NCBI RefSeq assembly: GCF_026537325.1
Contig: NZ_JAFNMJ010000006.1
Span: 1-64,000, forward strand
DNA: 64,000 bases
Source: Bifidobacterium sp. B4142
Lineage (GTDB): Bacteria; Actinomycetota; Actinomycetes; Actinomycetales; Bifidobacteriaceae
Direction: 5' to 3'
Below, piece after piece: positions 1 to 9,449 of this stretch. A program made the position numbers and the translations under genes. The notes beneath the pieces were generated by a model. It was not told where the DNA came from. It saw nothing but the letters and a program-made list of their open reading frames with translations, and ran no database searches. Each line of letters begins with the position of its first letter. The first letter of the stretch is position 1.

Positions 1-2
1 GC

Positions 3-200
3 GCTGACGCCCAGGGAAGGTTCCAAGGAGGAAACCAGTCAGCCGTCGTGTCGCAGACGCTGGAGTTCCGTCCTTCCAACTCGGCCCTGCCGTTGACGGG
101 CGGGTGGCCCCTGGCCGTGTTCAGGATCCTGCTGCTGATGGCGCTTGGCCTGGTCGGCTTCGTGGCCTGCCTGAGGAACAAGCAGGAAAACCGCCACTGA
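3..200 (+). CDS. C-terminal end of an LPXTG-anchored surface protein (partial)
   Basis: The frame is open from the left edge to a TGA at 198-200. The last 65 codons give a sortase sorting signal: LPLTG, then a hydrophobic stretch of about 22 residues rich in Leu, Val and Ala, then a basic tail ending RNKQENRH. This is the standard layout of a cell-wall-anchored protein of Gram-positive bacteria. The start and the functional domains lie outside the window, so the role (pilin, adhesin or enzyme) cannot be told. No sortase gene follows directly; tRNA genes on the other strand come next. Confidence 0.85.
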   Translation, partial: ADAQGRFQGGNQSAVVSQTLEFRPSNSALPLTGGWPLAVFRILLLMALGLVGFVACLRNKQENRH

Positions 201-279
201 CCTAGGACGCATCAGCCAGGGCCCGCCCCCATTTTTCCAATTCCATGGAGATGAAGGCAGGCCCTGTTCTTAATACCTG

Positions 280-360
280 TGCGCGAGATGGGACTCGAAC
301 CCACACGTCCGAAGACACAGGAACCTAAATCCTGCGCGGCTACCATTACGCCACTCGCGC
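280..360 (-). tRNA. tRNA-Leu (anticodon TAG)
   Basis: On the minus strand the sequence folds as a tRNA. The acceptor arm GCGCGAG pairs with CTCGCGC and the discriminator base A is at 280. The anticodon stem CAGGA/TCCTG encloses the loop TTTAGGT, so the anticodon is TAG. The T arm has GTGGGTTCGAGTCCCAT. The variable arm is enlarged, as in class II tRNAs such as Leu. CCA is not encoded. Confidence 0.93.
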
Positions 361-401
361 CTGCTGCATACCTAACCCCTGCAAAGGGCAGCTGTCAAAA
401 G

Positions 402-474
402 AGCCACTTGACAGAATCGAACTGTCGACCTTCTCATTACGAGTGAGACGCTCTGCCAACTGAGCTAAAGTGGC
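402..474 (-). tRNA. tRNA-Thr (anticodon CGT)
   Basis: Minus-strand cloverleaf of 73 nt: acceptor GCCACTT pairs with AAGTGGC, the D arm contains AGCTCAGTTGGCAGAGC, and the anticodon stem TCTCA/TGAGA encloses CTCGTAA, giving anticodon CGT. The T arm is present. CCA is not encoded. It lies 41 bp upstream of tRNA-Leu on the same strand, so the two may be co-transcribed. Confidence 0.94.
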
Positions 475-595
475 CTTTGCCTTACCTCCGGGCTGGCCGG
501 ATGAAGACAGCAGGTTTAATCATACTGGATGCTCGGGATAAAAACGCCTTGGTCCTCGGGCCAAGGGTGTACAAGCTCCTTGACACAATAGGGGC

Positions 596-1720
596 ATGGA
601 CCTCGATAATTTCTATGCCGTCATTCCGGCCGGTGGGGTGGGTACCCGGCTCTGGCCCCTGAGCCGCCAGGACCGGCCCAAGTTCCTCTATGACCTCCTG
701 GGGTCAGGCAGAACAATGATCCAAGGCACCTTTGACCGGCTGGCCGGCATCTGCGGAGCGGACCATGTGGTCGTCTCCACAGGGCAGCGGCATGTGGCCC
801 AGGTGCGTGAGCAGCTTCCGGAACTGGCTCCGGACGCGCTCTTCGCTGAGCCCGTTCCACGCGACTCCACGGCGGCCATAGCCCTGGCTACGGCTGTGCT
901 GGCTCAGCGACATGGTGGGGAGATCATCGTGGGCTCCTTCGCCGCAGACCACATCATCCGTGACGACAAGGCGTTCGCTGCCTCAGTGGGACAGGCGGTG
1001 GCGGCGGCCCGCGCCGGCTACGTGACCACCATCGGCATCGCCGCCTCCCGTCCTTCCACCGCCTTCGGCTACATCCACCAAGGTCCCTCCCTGGCCGATC
1101 GCATTCCCGGGGCCCCTGATGCCCGTCTGGTCAGCGAATTTGTCGAGAAGCCGGATGCCTCTACGGCACAGGCCTACCTGTCCACAGGAGAGTATCGCTG
1201 GAACGCAGGCATGTTCGTCATGCAGGCGCAGGTGCTTCTGGACTGCCTGCGTCGTTACAAGCCGGAGCTATACGCTGCGGTCATGGCCATCGCCCAGGTC
1301 TGGGACCAGGGTGAGCAGGCCCGCAGCGAGGCCATGGAGGAGCACTGGCCGGGCATCGAGAAGATCGCCTTTGACTATGCTGTGGCCGAGCCCCTATCGG
1401 CGGCCGGCGGTGTGGCGGTTGTTCCGGGGGGATTCGATTGGGATGACATCGGCGACTTCAATTCAGTGGCCGGCCTGCTTCCGTCATCCAACAGGCGCAA
1501 CATCAAGATTCTGGGTGACGCTGACCGGGTCATGTATTTGGATTCAGCCGGAGACATGGTCGTGCCGGGCTCGGAACGCACGGTCGCCCTTCTCGGTGTG
1601 AATGACATGATCGTCGTCGATACTCCCGATGCTCTCCTGGTGGCCCCCCGGGCCCGCAGCCAGGAGGTCAAGGACATGGTGGCCAAGCTGGCCCAGTACG
1701 GTCGTGACGACATACTCTGA
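596..1720 (+). CDS. manC: mannose-1-phosphate guanylyltransferase (GDP-mannose pyrophosphorylase)
   Basis: This enzyme makes GDP-mannose from mannose-1-phosphate and GTP in the cytosol, feeding mannosylated lipids and polysaccharides. The 374-residue protein opens with the nucleotidyltransferase loop AGGVGTRLWPLSR (about residues 12-24) followed by the PK pair. It also carries FVEKPD near residue 181 and WNAGMFV near residue 201, all typical of mannose-1-phosphate guanylyltransferases. The length fits the single-domain form without the C-terminal isomerase of bifunctional ManC. A weak AGGGG lies just before the ATG. A polyprenol-phosphate mannosyltransferase at 57.5 kb would use its product. 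Confidence 0.9.
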   Translation: MDLDNFYAVIPAGGVGTRLWPLSRQDRPKFLYDLLGSGRTMIQGTFDRLAGICGADHVVVSTGQRHVAQVREQLPELAPDALFAEPVPRDSTAAIALATAVLAQRHGGEIIVGSFAADHIIRDDKAFAASVGQAVAAARAGYVTTIGIAASRPSTAFGYIHQGPSLADRIPGAPDARLVSEFVEKPDASTAQAYLSTGEYRWNAGMFVMQAQVLLDCLRRYKPELYAAVMAIAQVWDQGEQARSEAMEEHWPGIEKIAFDYAVAEPLSAAGGVAVVPGGFDWDDIGDFNSVAGLLPSSNRRNIKILGDADRVMYLDSAGDMVVPGSERTVALLGVNDMIVVDTPDALLVAPRARSQEVKDMVAKLAQYGRDDIL

Positions 1721-1849
1721 CAGCGATTCGGCTCGGTTAAGAAGATTGACTGATTTTGTTGTCTTCTGTCTGCTTTTGTGAGTAGTTTGGGTTACAGAAC
1801 CGGGTGCTCGGTAGAACGGGCATCACCTCATGAAAGGACCCAAATAACC

Positions 1850-3547
1850 ATGGCCATCAATCCTCCAGTGGATGCTACCAGTACCAAGGCCTGGGCGGCC
1901 TTGCGCCAGCACTTCGACGACATGCAGCGCCAGGGGATCGATCTGCGCGCATGGTTCGCCAAGGACCCGCAGCGCACCGAAAAGCTGAGCTTCGAGCTGG
2001 GTGATCTCTATATTGATCTGTCAAAAAACCTGATTCGGCCCGAGACTCTGTCCCTGCTGGCCCAGCTGGGACGCGAGGTCGGCCTTGAGGAGCGGATCGA
2101 AGCCATGTTCAATGGCGAGCACATCAACAACACCGAGGACAGGGCCGTTCTGCATACAGCCCTGCGCTGCCCCGAGGAGGATCGCGGCCGGCTGGTTGTG
2201 GACGGCCAGGATGTGGTGGGCGATGTCCGCGACACTCTTAAGCGCATCTATGCTTTTGCCGACCAGGTCCGCTCGGGCAGCTGGACCGGTCTGACCGGCA
2301 AACGGATCACCACCGTGGTCAACATTGGCATCGGCGGCTCCGACCTTGGCCCGGTTATGGCTTACGAGGCCCTGAAGCCCTACGCGGATGCGGGCATCAG
2401 CGCCCGCTATATCTCCAACATCGATCCCAACGATCTGGCCGAGAAGACGCGCGACCTGGATCCGGAGACCACGCTCTTCATCATCGTCTCCAAGACCTTC
2501 ACGACTCTGGAAACACTGACCAACGCCCGCCAGGCCCGTGCCTGGCTCCTGAAGAGCCTAGGGGGGCGTGGCCTGCTGTCCAAGAACGGTGAGGACCTCT
2601 CAGCCGAGGCCATCCGCCGGCACTTCATCGCCGTCTCAACCGCCCTGGACAAGGTCCGCGACTTTGGCATCGATCCGGACAACGTCTTCGGTTTCTGGAA
2701 CTGGGTCGGCGGACGGTACTCGGTGGATTCCGCCGTGGGCACCTCCTTGGCCATCACTATCGGACCGGACCGCTTCGAGGAGTTCCTCAAGGGCTTTAAC
2801 ACCGTGGATCGCTACTTCCGCGCCACTCCTCTGGATCGGAATGTAGTTGCCCTGATGGGCCTGCTCAACGTCTGGTATGTCAATTTCTTCGGCGCCCACT
2901 CCCACGCCGTGCTGCCCTACGACCAGTATCTGCACCGCTTCCCGGCCTATCTGCAGCAGCTGACCATGGAGTCCAACGGCAAGTCTGTGCGCTGGGACGG
3001 CACGCCAGTGACCAGCCTGACCGGCGAAATCTTCTGGGGGGAGCCGGGCACTAACGGCCAGCATGCCTTCTACCAGCTGATCCACCAGGGCACTCGCCTG
3101 ATTCCCGCTGACTTCATCGCCTTTGCCAATACTCCCAATCCGGCCAAGGACGGCGACCAGGACGTGCATGAGCTCTTCCTGGCCAACTTCCTGGCCCAGA
3201 CCAAGGCTCTGGCCTTCGGCAAAACCGCCGACGAGGTCCGCGCCGAAGGTACTCCGGAGGCCATCGTCCCGGCCCGGGTCTTCACCGGCAACCGCCCCAC
3301 CACATCCATTTTCGGTGATGCGCTTACTCCGGCCGCCCTGGGCGAGCTGATCGCCCTCTACGAGCACATCACCCTGACCGAGGGCACAGTCTGGGGCATT
3401 GACTCCTTCGACCAGTGGGGCGTTGAGCTGGGCAAGAAGCTGGCCCGTGAAATTACGCCGGCCATCTCCCGGGACGACCAGGCGCTGGCCGAACAGGATC
3501 AGTCCACAAAGTCCCTGATCGCCTTCTACAGGGCCCATCGCCGCTGA
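1850..3547 (+). CDS. pgi: glucose-6-phosphate isomerase
   Basis: Converts glucose-6-phosphate and fructose-6-phosphate, supplying the fructose-6-phosphate phosphoketolase (bifid) shunt if this is a bifidobacterium. The 565-residue protein has the substrate loop [11 protein letters not shown] near residue 158, SKTFTTLET near 214, and both PGI signatures: [12 protein letters not shown] near 285 and [13 protein letters not shown] near 519. The frame stays open upstream to 1778, but the ATG at 1850 is preferred because an AAAGGA site precedes it and family members begin there. It stands alone between manC and rplS. Confidence 0.96.
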   Translation: MAINPPVDATSTKAWAALRQHFDDMQRQGIDLRAWFAKDPQRTEKLSFELGDLYIDLSKNLIRPETLSLLAQLGREVGLEERIEAMFNGEHINNTEDRAVLHTALRCPEEDRGRLVVDGQDVVGDVRDTLKRIYAFADQVRSGSWTGLTGKRITTVVNIGIGGSDLGPVMAYEALKPYADAGISARYISNIDPNDLAEKTRDLDPETTLFIIVSKTFTTLETLTNARQARAWLLKSLGGRGLLSKNGEDLSAEAIRRHFIAVSTALDKVRDFGIDPDNVFGFWNWVGGRYSVDSAVGTSLAITIGPDRFEEFLKGFNTVDRYFRATPLDRNVVALMGLLNVWYVNFFGAHSHAVLPYDQYLHRFPAYLQQLTMESNGKSVRWDGTPVTSLTGEIFWGEPGTNGQHAFYQLIHQGTRLIPADFIAFANTPNPAKDGDQDVHELFLANFLAQTKALAFGKTADEVRAEGTPEAIVPARVFTGNRPTTSIFGDALTPAALGELIALYEHITLTEGTVWGIDSFDQWGVELGKKLAREITPAISRDDQALAEQDQSTKSLIAFYRAHRR

Positions 3548-3673
3548 TGTTCAGCCGGGCCCTTGCAGGTCCGGCTCGTGGTATATTATCGGAGAGTTAT
3601 TCGCCGGAAGGGCGGCTGCCGCATGGGCTCCCTTCCTTTCAGGTCCAGCCGGATGCTCCGGCGGATCGGCACC

Positions 3674-3693
3674 CCCGACGGCAGACCGTCGGG
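3674..3693 (+). promoter_or_regulatory. perfect hairpin in the rplS leader
   Basis: CCCGACGG and CCGTCGGG form a perfect 8-bp stem around the loop CAGA, about 75 bases before rplS. A TATATTAT box lies near 3590, so a leader of roughly 170 nt is plausible. Ribosomal protein genes are often autoregulated through such leaders. There is no T-run, so it is not a simple terminator. Confidence 0.4.
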
Positions 3694-3769
3694 TTCCGTC
3701 CAGGATCGCCTCCTTTGGTGGTTGCGGTCCATGTCATGGGTCGATGTGCGGCGGCCATGGAGGAACAGC

Positions 3770-4141
3770 ATGAACGCGATTCAGGAATTTGACGCCAGCC
3801 ACATGAAGCCTGCGGAGCAGATCCCCGACTTCCGTCCTGGCGATACCGTCGAGGTCAACGTCAACATCACTGAGGGCAACAACTCCCGTATCCAGGCCTT
3901 TACGGGCGTAGTGATCGCCCGCCAGGGCGCCGGCGTGCGCGAGACCATCCTGGTGCGCAAGGTCAGCTTCGGCGTGGGCGTCGAGCGTCGCTTCCCTCTG
4001 CACTCTCCGCAGATTGACTCCATCAAGGTGCTGCGCCACGGCCGTGTCCGTCGCGCCAAGCTCTACTATCTGCGTGGGCTGCACGGCAAGGCCGCCCGCA
4101 TTGTCGAACGGCGTGACAACAAGGCTGAGTCCAACAAGTAG
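3770..4141 (+). CDS. rplS: 50S ribosomal protein L19
   Basis: Structural protein of the large subunit at the 30S-50S interface. The 123-residue product shows the L19 hallmarks: [43 protein letters not shown] and the basic segment [14 protein letters not shown]. The start at 3770 is fixed by GGAGG at 3759-3763, six bases upstream. The frame is open further 5' but that part is the leader and does not resemble L19. An intrinsic terminator follows. The order rplS-lepB-rnhB is common in actinobacteria. Confidence 0.96.
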   Translation: MNAIQEFDASHMKPAEQIPDFRPGDTVEVNVNITEGNNSRIQAFTGVVIARQGAGVRETILVRKVSFGVGVERRFPLHSPQIDSIKVLRHGRVRRAKLYYLRGLHGKAARIVERRDNKAESNK

Positions 4142-4180
4142 GTTCGGTCCGGGCGATCCAGCCCAGGCCTGGCCGCTAAC

Positions 4181-4208
4181 ACCCGGGATGCAGTTCTCCC
4201 GGGTTTTT
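4181..4208 (+). terminator. intrinsic terminator after rplS
   Basis: ACCCGGGA and TCCCGGGT form an 8-bp stem with an 8-base loop, followed directly by TTTTT. It lies 40 bp after the rplS stop codon. Confidence 0.88.
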
Positions 4209-4284
4209 CCATGCTTGGGTGTGTACGCTATGAGGCATGCGGAATCTTTTGCGTGCGGGTTCCTGCTGATGACAAGGAGTGGAT

Positions 4285-5049
4285 ATGGTTTTTCGGGATG
4301 AGGAAGCGACCCCGTCGGGAATCCCGTACCCGGACGGCATACGGGCCACCTCAGCCCCAGTGCCGCCCCGCCATGCCTTAGACCGTCCTGGTGGACGTGG
4401 CTCCACCAAGGGCAGTCATCCACGGCTGGGCGAACGCGGTTTTCTACCCGAGTTTCTGTTCGAGCTGGTTGCCCTGTTGGCCGTCGTCGCCATCCTGCGC
4501 ATATTTTTGCTCAGCATCTACGTCATCCCTTCCGGGTCCATGGAGAACACCCTCGGCATCGGGGACAGAATCCTGACCACTCACAGGCTGACCAGATCCA
4601 TGGTGGCCCCCCGCCGAGGGGATGTGGTGGTCTTCACCGACCCTGCTAACTGGCTAGGCGAAGAGTCCACGCCAAGCTTCCGCGGCAGTCACCTGGTCAA
4701 ACGCCTGATCGGCATGCCCGGTGACACAGTGGCCTGCAAGGGTCATGGCGCCCCAGTCACCGTCAACGGCGTCGCCTTGGATGAGAGCTCCTACCTACGC
4801 CCAGGAGTGGAGCCCAGTTCCTTTGCCTTCAAGGTCAAGGTGGACCCTGGGTACGTCTTCGTCATGGGCGACAATCGCTCCAACTCCGCCGATTCCCGCC
4901 TGCACAAGGATGACGGTCACAATGGGCTGGTCCCCATGGAGAACATCAAGGGCACCGGTTTGCTGACTTATTACCCTGTGGGCAGCTGGAAGCTGCTCAA
5001 CAACCAGCACAAGGTCTTCGACGCCGTGCCCGAGCCGACGCAGGACTGA
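4285..5049 (+). CDS. lepB: signal peptidase I
   Basis: Membrane protease that removes signal peptides from exported proteins. The 254-residue protein has a Pro/Arg-rich cytosolic N-terminus, one membrane segment (about residues 57-77), the catalytic Ser85 in IPSGSMENTL and the catalytic Lys139 in HLVKRLIGMPGD, then the conserved box VFVMGDNRSNSADSR. The ATG at 4285 has AAGGAG five bases upstream; a GTG at 4279 in the same frame overlaps that site and is less likely. It is followed 7 bp later by rnhB. Confidence 0.93.
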   Translation: MVFRDEEATPSGIPYPDGIRATSAPVPPRHALDRPGGRGSTKGSHPRLGERGFLPEFLFELVALLAVVAILRIFLLSIYVIPSGSMENTLGIGDRILTTHRLTRSMVAPRRGDVVVFTDPANWLGEESTPSFRGSHLVKRLIGMPGDTVACKGHGAPVTVNGVALDESSYLRPGVEPSSFAFKVKVDPGYVFVMGDNRSNSADSRLHKDDGHNGLVPMENIKGTGLLTYYPVGSWKLLNNQHKVFDAVPEPTQD

Positions 5050-5056
5050 ACCGGCT

Positions 5057-5764
5057 GTGAGGCGGATCTTGCCGACCCTGGCGACCGAGGCTGCTCTAGC
5101 TGACCAGGGAGCTGAGTATGTGCTGGGCCTTGATGAGGTCGGCCGCGGTGCCCTGGCAGGCCCGGCCATGGTCGGCGTGGTGGCGGTCCGGTCCGCTGAC
5201 CTGCCTCATTTGACAGTCCCTGAGGGGGTGGCGGACTCCAAGATGCTGACCCCTGCGTGTCGGCTGGCCATGTACCGTGATCTTGAGGACTGGGCTGCTG
5301 GCTGGGCGGTGGGGGCCTGCTCCAACCATGAGATCGACCAGTGGGGCATCGTTCATGCCCTGGGCATCGCCGCCCTGCGTGCACTGGCCGAATTGGAGCA
5401 TGGGATGGGCCTGGGGCCTGGCTGCCGGCTGGCCGCCATCCTTGACGGCCCCCACGACTACATCACCTTGGCCGCCGATAGCTTTGACGCACCCGACCTT
5501 CCGGTTCTGCCCAAGGTTTCCACACAGGTCAAGGGCGACGCCCACTGCGCCAGTGTGGCCTGCGCAGCGGTCATCGCCAAGGTCACCCGTGACCAGCTTA
5601 TGGTTCGGCTGGCCGCCTCCGATCCAGCCCTGGCCCCATACCAGTGGGAGCGCAACAAGGGGTATGGGGCGCCTGCCCACCTGGAGGCCATTCGCCGTCT
5701 GGGGCCCAGCCGTCTGCATCGTGTCAGCTGGCATCTGCCCTCGTCCAGTCCCGGCGGGAGCTAA
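5057..5764 (+). CDS. rnhB: ribonuclease HII
   Basis: Cleaves the RNA strand of RNA-DNA hybrids and single ribonucleotides in DNA. The 235-residue protein has the active-site motif GLDEVGRGALAGP (Asp26, Glu27), a further Asp in AAILDG near residue 131, and KGDAHCASVACAAVIAKVTRD, typical of RNase HII. The GTG start lies 7 bp after lepB and lacks a strong Shine-Dalgarno site, which suggests translation coupled to lepB. Confidence 0.93.
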   Translation: MRRILPTLATEAALADQGAEYVLGLDEVGRGALAGPAMVGVVAVRSADLPHLTVPEGVADSKMLTPACRLAMYRDLEDWAAGWAVGACSNHEIDQWGIVHALGIAALRALAELEHGMGLGPGCRLAAILDGPHDYITLAADSFDAPDLPVLPKVSTQVKGDAHCASVACAAVIAKVTRDQLMVRLAASDPALAPYQWERNKGYGAPAHLEAIRRLGPSRLHRVSWHLPSSSPGGS

Positions 5765-5802
5765 TATCGGAACGGTCGACACGGCTATCGGAAGAAGGTC
5801 AT

Positions 5803-6924
5803 ATGCCCGCAGGCAGCGGCGGCAATGCACGGTCCAAGCGCCCCTCCATGTTCGAGGTCGCACGGCTGGCCGGAGTCTCCCACCAGACCGTGTCCAGAGT
5901 CATCAACAATTCCAAGGATGTCTCACCCGCTACCCGGATCAAGGTCCAGCAGGCCATCAGGAAGCTGGGCTACCGACCCAGCAACTCCGCGCGGGCACTG
6001 GCATCCAGCCGCAGCAGGACCATAGGTCTGGTGGCTGGCGGCGTCAGTCTCTTTGGGCCTGTCTCGTCGATTACGGCCATCGAGACCGTGGCTCGTTCCC
6101 ATGGTTTGTTCATGTCGGTCATGATGGTGGACGAGTCGGCCTGCACTCTTAGGGGTTTCCAGGAGCTCTGCGGCACCTTCCTTGAGCAGAATGTGGATGC
6201 CTTCATTTTTCTGACGCCCACCGACACCATGTTCCAGGCCGCCTGCCAAACAGAGGTAGGTCAGCCCCGGGTCATCGTCACTTCCACGCATGGCATCACC
6301 AGCGTCGAGGAGGCCCTGGGTCGCAGGCGGGGCGACGGACGGATAGCCCTGACTGGAATCGACCAGTGGGGAGCCGTCCAGCGTCTGGCCAGGCTGCTGG
6401 TCTCCCGGGGCCATCGGCGGGTGCTGTACATGGCCGGTCCTTCGCAGTGGCGAGATGCGGCCACGCGACTGGCCTCCTGGAAGGTGGCATGCGCCCGGTG
6501 CCGCATTCGGACGGCCGTGGTCCATGCCCGCAGTTGGGAGGCGGGGGAGTCCTACATGCTGATGAACCATCTGATCGATCAGCGGGGCATGAGCGGCGCC
6601 TCCCTGCCCTCGGCTGTGGTCACTGCCAACGACAACCAGGCTGTGGGCGTGGCCCGGTCCCTGCAGGAGCACGGCATCCGCATTCCAGGGGACATAAGTC
6701 TGGTGGGTTTCGACGACGTTCCCACTGTGGATAATATGTTTCCGCCGCTGGCCACGGTTCGTCCCCGCTTCGAGGATCTGGGGGTGGCCACCATGCGGCA
6801 GGTTCTGGCTCTGCTCCACCAGGGCCAGCCGGTGGACTTTCCCGTCACCCGTCATGGGGTGGGGCTTATCCAGGCGGATGTGGTTCCGCGTCGGTCGCTA
6901 GGCTACGCCGTCAAGCGGTTCTGA
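5803..6924 (+). CDS. LacI-family transcriptional regulator, probably of the arabinose genes
   Basis: The 373-residue protein has an N-terminal LacI helix-turn-helix (about residues 15-37, MFEVARLAGVSHQTVSRVIN) with the hinge helix YRPSNSARALASS, then a periplasmic-binding-like sugar domain ending in the usual VGFDDVPTV and FPPLATVRPRFEDLG. The ATG at 5803 follows AGAAGG; the frame is open further 5' inside rnhB but that part has no LacI similarity. It lies just upstream of araB-araD-araA, and a palindrome follows the araB promoter, so control of arabinose catabolism is inferred. Bifidobacterial AraQ/AraR-type regulators are the obvious comparison, but the exact orthologue is not certain. Confidence 0.85.
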   Translation: MPAGSGGNARSKRPSMFEVARLAGVSHQTVSRVINNSKDVSPATRIKVQQAIRKLGYRPSNSARALASSRSRTIGLVAGGVSLFGPVSSITAIETVARSHGLFMSVMMVDESACTLRGFQELCGTFLEQNVDAFIFLTPTDTMFQAACQTEVGQPRVIVTSTHGITSVEEALGRRRGDGRIALTGIDQWGAVQRLARLLVSRGHRRVLYMAGPSQWRDAATRLASWKVACARCRIRTAVVHARSWEAGESYMLMNHLIDQRGMSGASLPSAVVTANDNQAVGVARSLQEHGIRIPGDISLVGFDDVPTVDNMFPPLATVRPRFEDLGVATMRQVLALLHQGQPVDFPVTRHGVGLIQADVVPRRSLGYAVKRF

Positions 6925-6951
6925 TCCCGTCGGCCCGCATTTTCCCCGGGC

Positions 6952-6980
6952 TTGCCTGTCGCTTCGGTCTCGGATACAAT
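6952..6980 (+). promoter_or_regulatory. promoter of araBDA
   Basis: TTGCCT at 6952-6957 and TACAAT at 6975-6980 are separated by 17 bp, a good sigma-70-type match. The predicted start of transcription is near 6987, immediately before the operator palindrome. Confidence 0.6.
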
Positions 6981-6991
6981 CGGGACCAGAT

Positions 6992-7009
6992 TATGTGAGC
7001 GTTAACATA
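6992..7009 (+). promoter_or_regulatory. LacI-type operator before araB
   Basis: TATGTGAGCGTTAACATA is an 18-bp imperfect palindrome with the central CG typical of LacI-family operators. It covers about +5 to +23 of the predicted transcript, a position suited to repression. The adjacent LacI gene at 5803 is the likely partner (inference). Confidence 0.6.
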
Positions 7010-7027
7010 TCAGGCAAAGGAGCAGAC

Positions 7028-8641
7028 ATGGCGGTAGGCGAGCAAGGTGTCATCGTGAGCGAACTGGAGGAGGGCAAGACCAGTCTGGGCATCGAATTCG
7101 GTTCCACCCGCATCAAGGCTGTGCTGATCGACCATGACTACCGGACGCTGGCCACCGGGGACGTCGAGTGGGAGAACCGGCTGGAGGATGGCCTGTGGAC
7201 CTACTCCATGGAACAGGTCCACCAGGGTCTGCAGACGGCCTACTCGGCCATGGCCGAGGATGTCCTCCGCCGGTACGGAGTGACGCTGACCAGGATCGGC
7301 GCCATGGGGATATCGGCCATGATGCACGGCTATCTGGCCTTCGACAAGGACGGCCGGTTGCTGGTGCCCTTCCGCACCTGGCGCAACACCAACACCCGCC
7401 AGGCCCACGAGGCCCTGTCAAAGGCCTTCAGGATCAACATTCCCGAACGCTGGTCCATCGCCCACCTCTACCAGGCCATCCTGAACGGCGAGGAGCATGT
7501 GCCCAGGGTGGCCTACATCACCACGCTGGCCGGCTATATGCACTGGAGGCTCTCCGGCCGCAAGGTCATCGGCATCGGCGACGCTTCGGGCATGTTCCCC
7601 ATCGATTCCTCCCGCAAGGAGTTCGATCAGAGCCTGCTGGACATCTTCTCCAAGCTGCCCCGGGTTCAGGCGCAGCCCTGGGACATCCACGACCTGCTGC
7701 CTGAGCCGCTGACCGCCGGCAGCCGGGCGGGCGCACTGACCTCCGAGGGTGCCGCCCTGCTGGATCCCAGCGGCCGGCTGCAGCCCGGCGTGCCCATGGC
7801 GCCGCCCGAGGGCGATGCTGGAACCGGCATGGTGGCGACCAACGCGGTCCGCCCCCGCACCGGGAACGTGTCTGCAGGCACGTCCATCTTTGCCATGGTG
7901 GTCCTGGAGCATCCCCTGCGCGATTTCCATCCCGAGGTGGATCCGGTCACCACCCCGGCTGGAGATCCGGCCGGCATGAGCCACGCCAACAATTTCACCT
8001 CGGATCTGAACGCCTGGGTGGGCTTGTTCGGAGACTTCGCCAAGGTGGTAGGCCTGGACCTGAAGGGGGATGCGCTCTACGCCGCATTGTTCAACCAGGC
8101 GCTCCGGGGTGACAAGGATGCCGGCGGGCTGATCAACTACTGCTTCTATTCCGGGGAGTTCCTGGCTGGCCTGGAGGAGGGCCGCCCGGTCTTTGCACGC
8201 GGCCCCGAGGGGCGGATGACCCTGGCCAACTTCATGCGGGCCCAGCTCTATTCGGCTTTCTCGCCGGTCACCATCGGCATGGATGTGATGACCCGCCAGG
8301 AGCATGTCCAGGTGGATACCATGGTCGGTCACGGCGGCATCTTCGCCACCCCTGTGGTGGCTCAGCGGATCCTGGCGGCTGCCTTCAACGCCCCCATCAA
8401 GGTTATGTCTACAGCGGTCGAGGGGGGCGCATGGGGCATGGCCGTCCTGGCCGACTACCTGGGCCATGCCGACCAGACGCTGGCCGATTACCTGGACGCC
8501 AATGTCTTTGCGGGCGTTCAGTCCACTACAGAGCAGCCGGACCCGGCCGACGTGAAAGGCTTCAGAGCCTTCTTCGGCCGCTTCGCCAAGGGCCTGCCCA
8601 TCGAACAGGCGGCCGTAAAGACCATTCCCTTGCAGGGATGA
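7028..8641 (+). CDS. araB: L-ribulokinase (FGGY family)
   Basis: Phosphorylates L-ribulose in the second step of arabinose catabolism. The 537-residue protein starts with the FGGY phosphate-binding segment [11 protein letters not shown] (residues 20-30), has [16 protein letters not shown] near residue 100, the nucleotide-site stretch [13 protein letters not shown], and the C-terminal [19 protein letters not shown] and [11 protein letters not shown]. The ATG at 7028 has AAAGGAG five bases upstream. It heads the order araB-araD-araA. FGGY kinases are hard to tell apart by sequence, but the neighbours settle the substrate. Confidence 0.92.
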   Translation: MAVGEQGVIVSELEEGKTSLGIEFGSTRIKAVLIDHDYRTLATGDVEWENRLEDGLWTYSMEQVHQGLQTAYSAMAEDVLRRYGVTLTRIGAMGISAMMHGYLAFDKDGRLLVPFRTWRNTNTRQAHEALSKAFRINIPERWSIAHLYQAILNGEEHVPRVAYITTLAGYMHWRLSGRKVIGIGDASGMFPIDSSRKEFDQSLLDIFSKLPRVQAQPWDIHDLLPEPLTAGSRAGALTSEGAALLDPSGRLQPGVPMAPPEGDAGTGMVATNAVRPRTGNVSAGTSIFAMVVLEHPLRDFHPEVDPVTTPAGDPAGMSHANNFTSDLNAWVGLFGDFAKVVGLDLKGDALYAALFNQALRGDKDAGGLINYCFYSGEFLAGLEEGRPVFARGPEGRMTLANFMRAQLYSAFSPVTIGMDVMTRQEHVQVDTMVGHGGIFATPVVAQRILAAAFNAPIKVMSTAVEGGAWGMAVLADYLGHADQTLADYLDANVFAGVQSTTEQPDPADVKGFRAFFGRFAKGLPIEQAAVKTIPLQG

Positions 8642-8708
8642 GGCAGGGAACGAAATAAACGTCAAGCGGCCGGATCAGCGGGATCGGGCCGGGAAAAGGA
8701 GTTGCAGA

Positions 8709-9401
8709 ATGGTGTCCTTGGCTGATTATTCACCCCAGGTGCGCGACGAGGTGAAGCTGGTGCGCGAACAAGTGGCCACCCTCCATGCGCAGCTGACCAG
8801 GTGGAATCTGGTGGTCTGGACGGCGGGCAACGTCTCGCAGCGTTTGCGTTCTGCCGATCTGATGGTCATCAAGCCCTCGGGGGTGCGCTATGAGCATCTG
8901 ACCCCGGGATCCATGGTGGTCACCGATCTGGATGGCAATGTGGTTGACGGCGCCGAGGCCCCCTCCTCGGATACGCTGTCCCACGCCTATATCTACCGGC
9001 ACATGCCCGAGGTCTACGGCGTGGTCCACACCCATTCCACCTATGCCACCGCCTGGGCGGCCACCGGCAGGGACATCCCCTGCGTGCTGACCATGATGGG
9101 CGACGAGTTCGGCGGTCCCGTTCCCGTGGGCCCCTTCGAGCTGATCGGTTCGGAAGCCATCGGCAAGGGTGTGGTCGACACCCTCAAGGGCCACCCCGGC
9201 TGCCCTGCCGTGCTCATGCGCAACCATGGGCCATTCACTGTGGGAGCCGATGCTGAGGCCGCGGTCAAGGCGGCCGCCATGACCGAGGAGGTGGCCCACA
9301 CGGTCTGGGCGGCTGAGCAGATCGGCACGCCCAAGCCTATCGATCCGGCCGACATAGCCCGGCTCAACGACCGCTACCAACACGTCTATGGCCAGCGCTG
9401 A
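8709..9401 (+). CDS. araD: L-ribulose-5-phosphate 4-epimerase
   Basis: Converts L-ribulose-5-phosphate to D-xylulose-5-phosphate, which enters the phosphoketolase pathway. The 230-residue class II aldolase-like protein has the zinc ligands in VVHTHSTYATAWAA (about residues 105-115), GNVSQRL near the N-terminus, KPSGVRYEHL for phosphate binding and MRNHGPFTVG. An AAAAGGAG site precedes the ATG. It lies between araB and araA on the same strand. Confidence 0.95.
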   Translation: MVSLADYSPQVRDEVKLVREQVATLHAQLTRWNLVVWTAGNVSQRLRSADLMVIKPSGVRYEHLTPGSMVVTDLDGNVVDGAEAPSSDTLSHAYIYRHMPEVYGVVHTHSTYATAWAATGRDIPCVLTMMGDEFGGPVPVGPFELIGSEAIGKGVVDTLKGHPGCPAVLMRNHGPFTVGADAEAAVKAAAMTEEVAHTVWAAEQIGTPKPIDPADIARLNDRYQHVYGQR

Positions 9402-9449
9402 ACCGGTCGGGCAATCACATCGCACAAACGCATAAGCAAAGGAGCAAGC

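Noticed and set aside
580-585. TTGACA box before manC
   Set aside because: It lies only 16 bp before the start codon, too close to act as a -35 for this gene.
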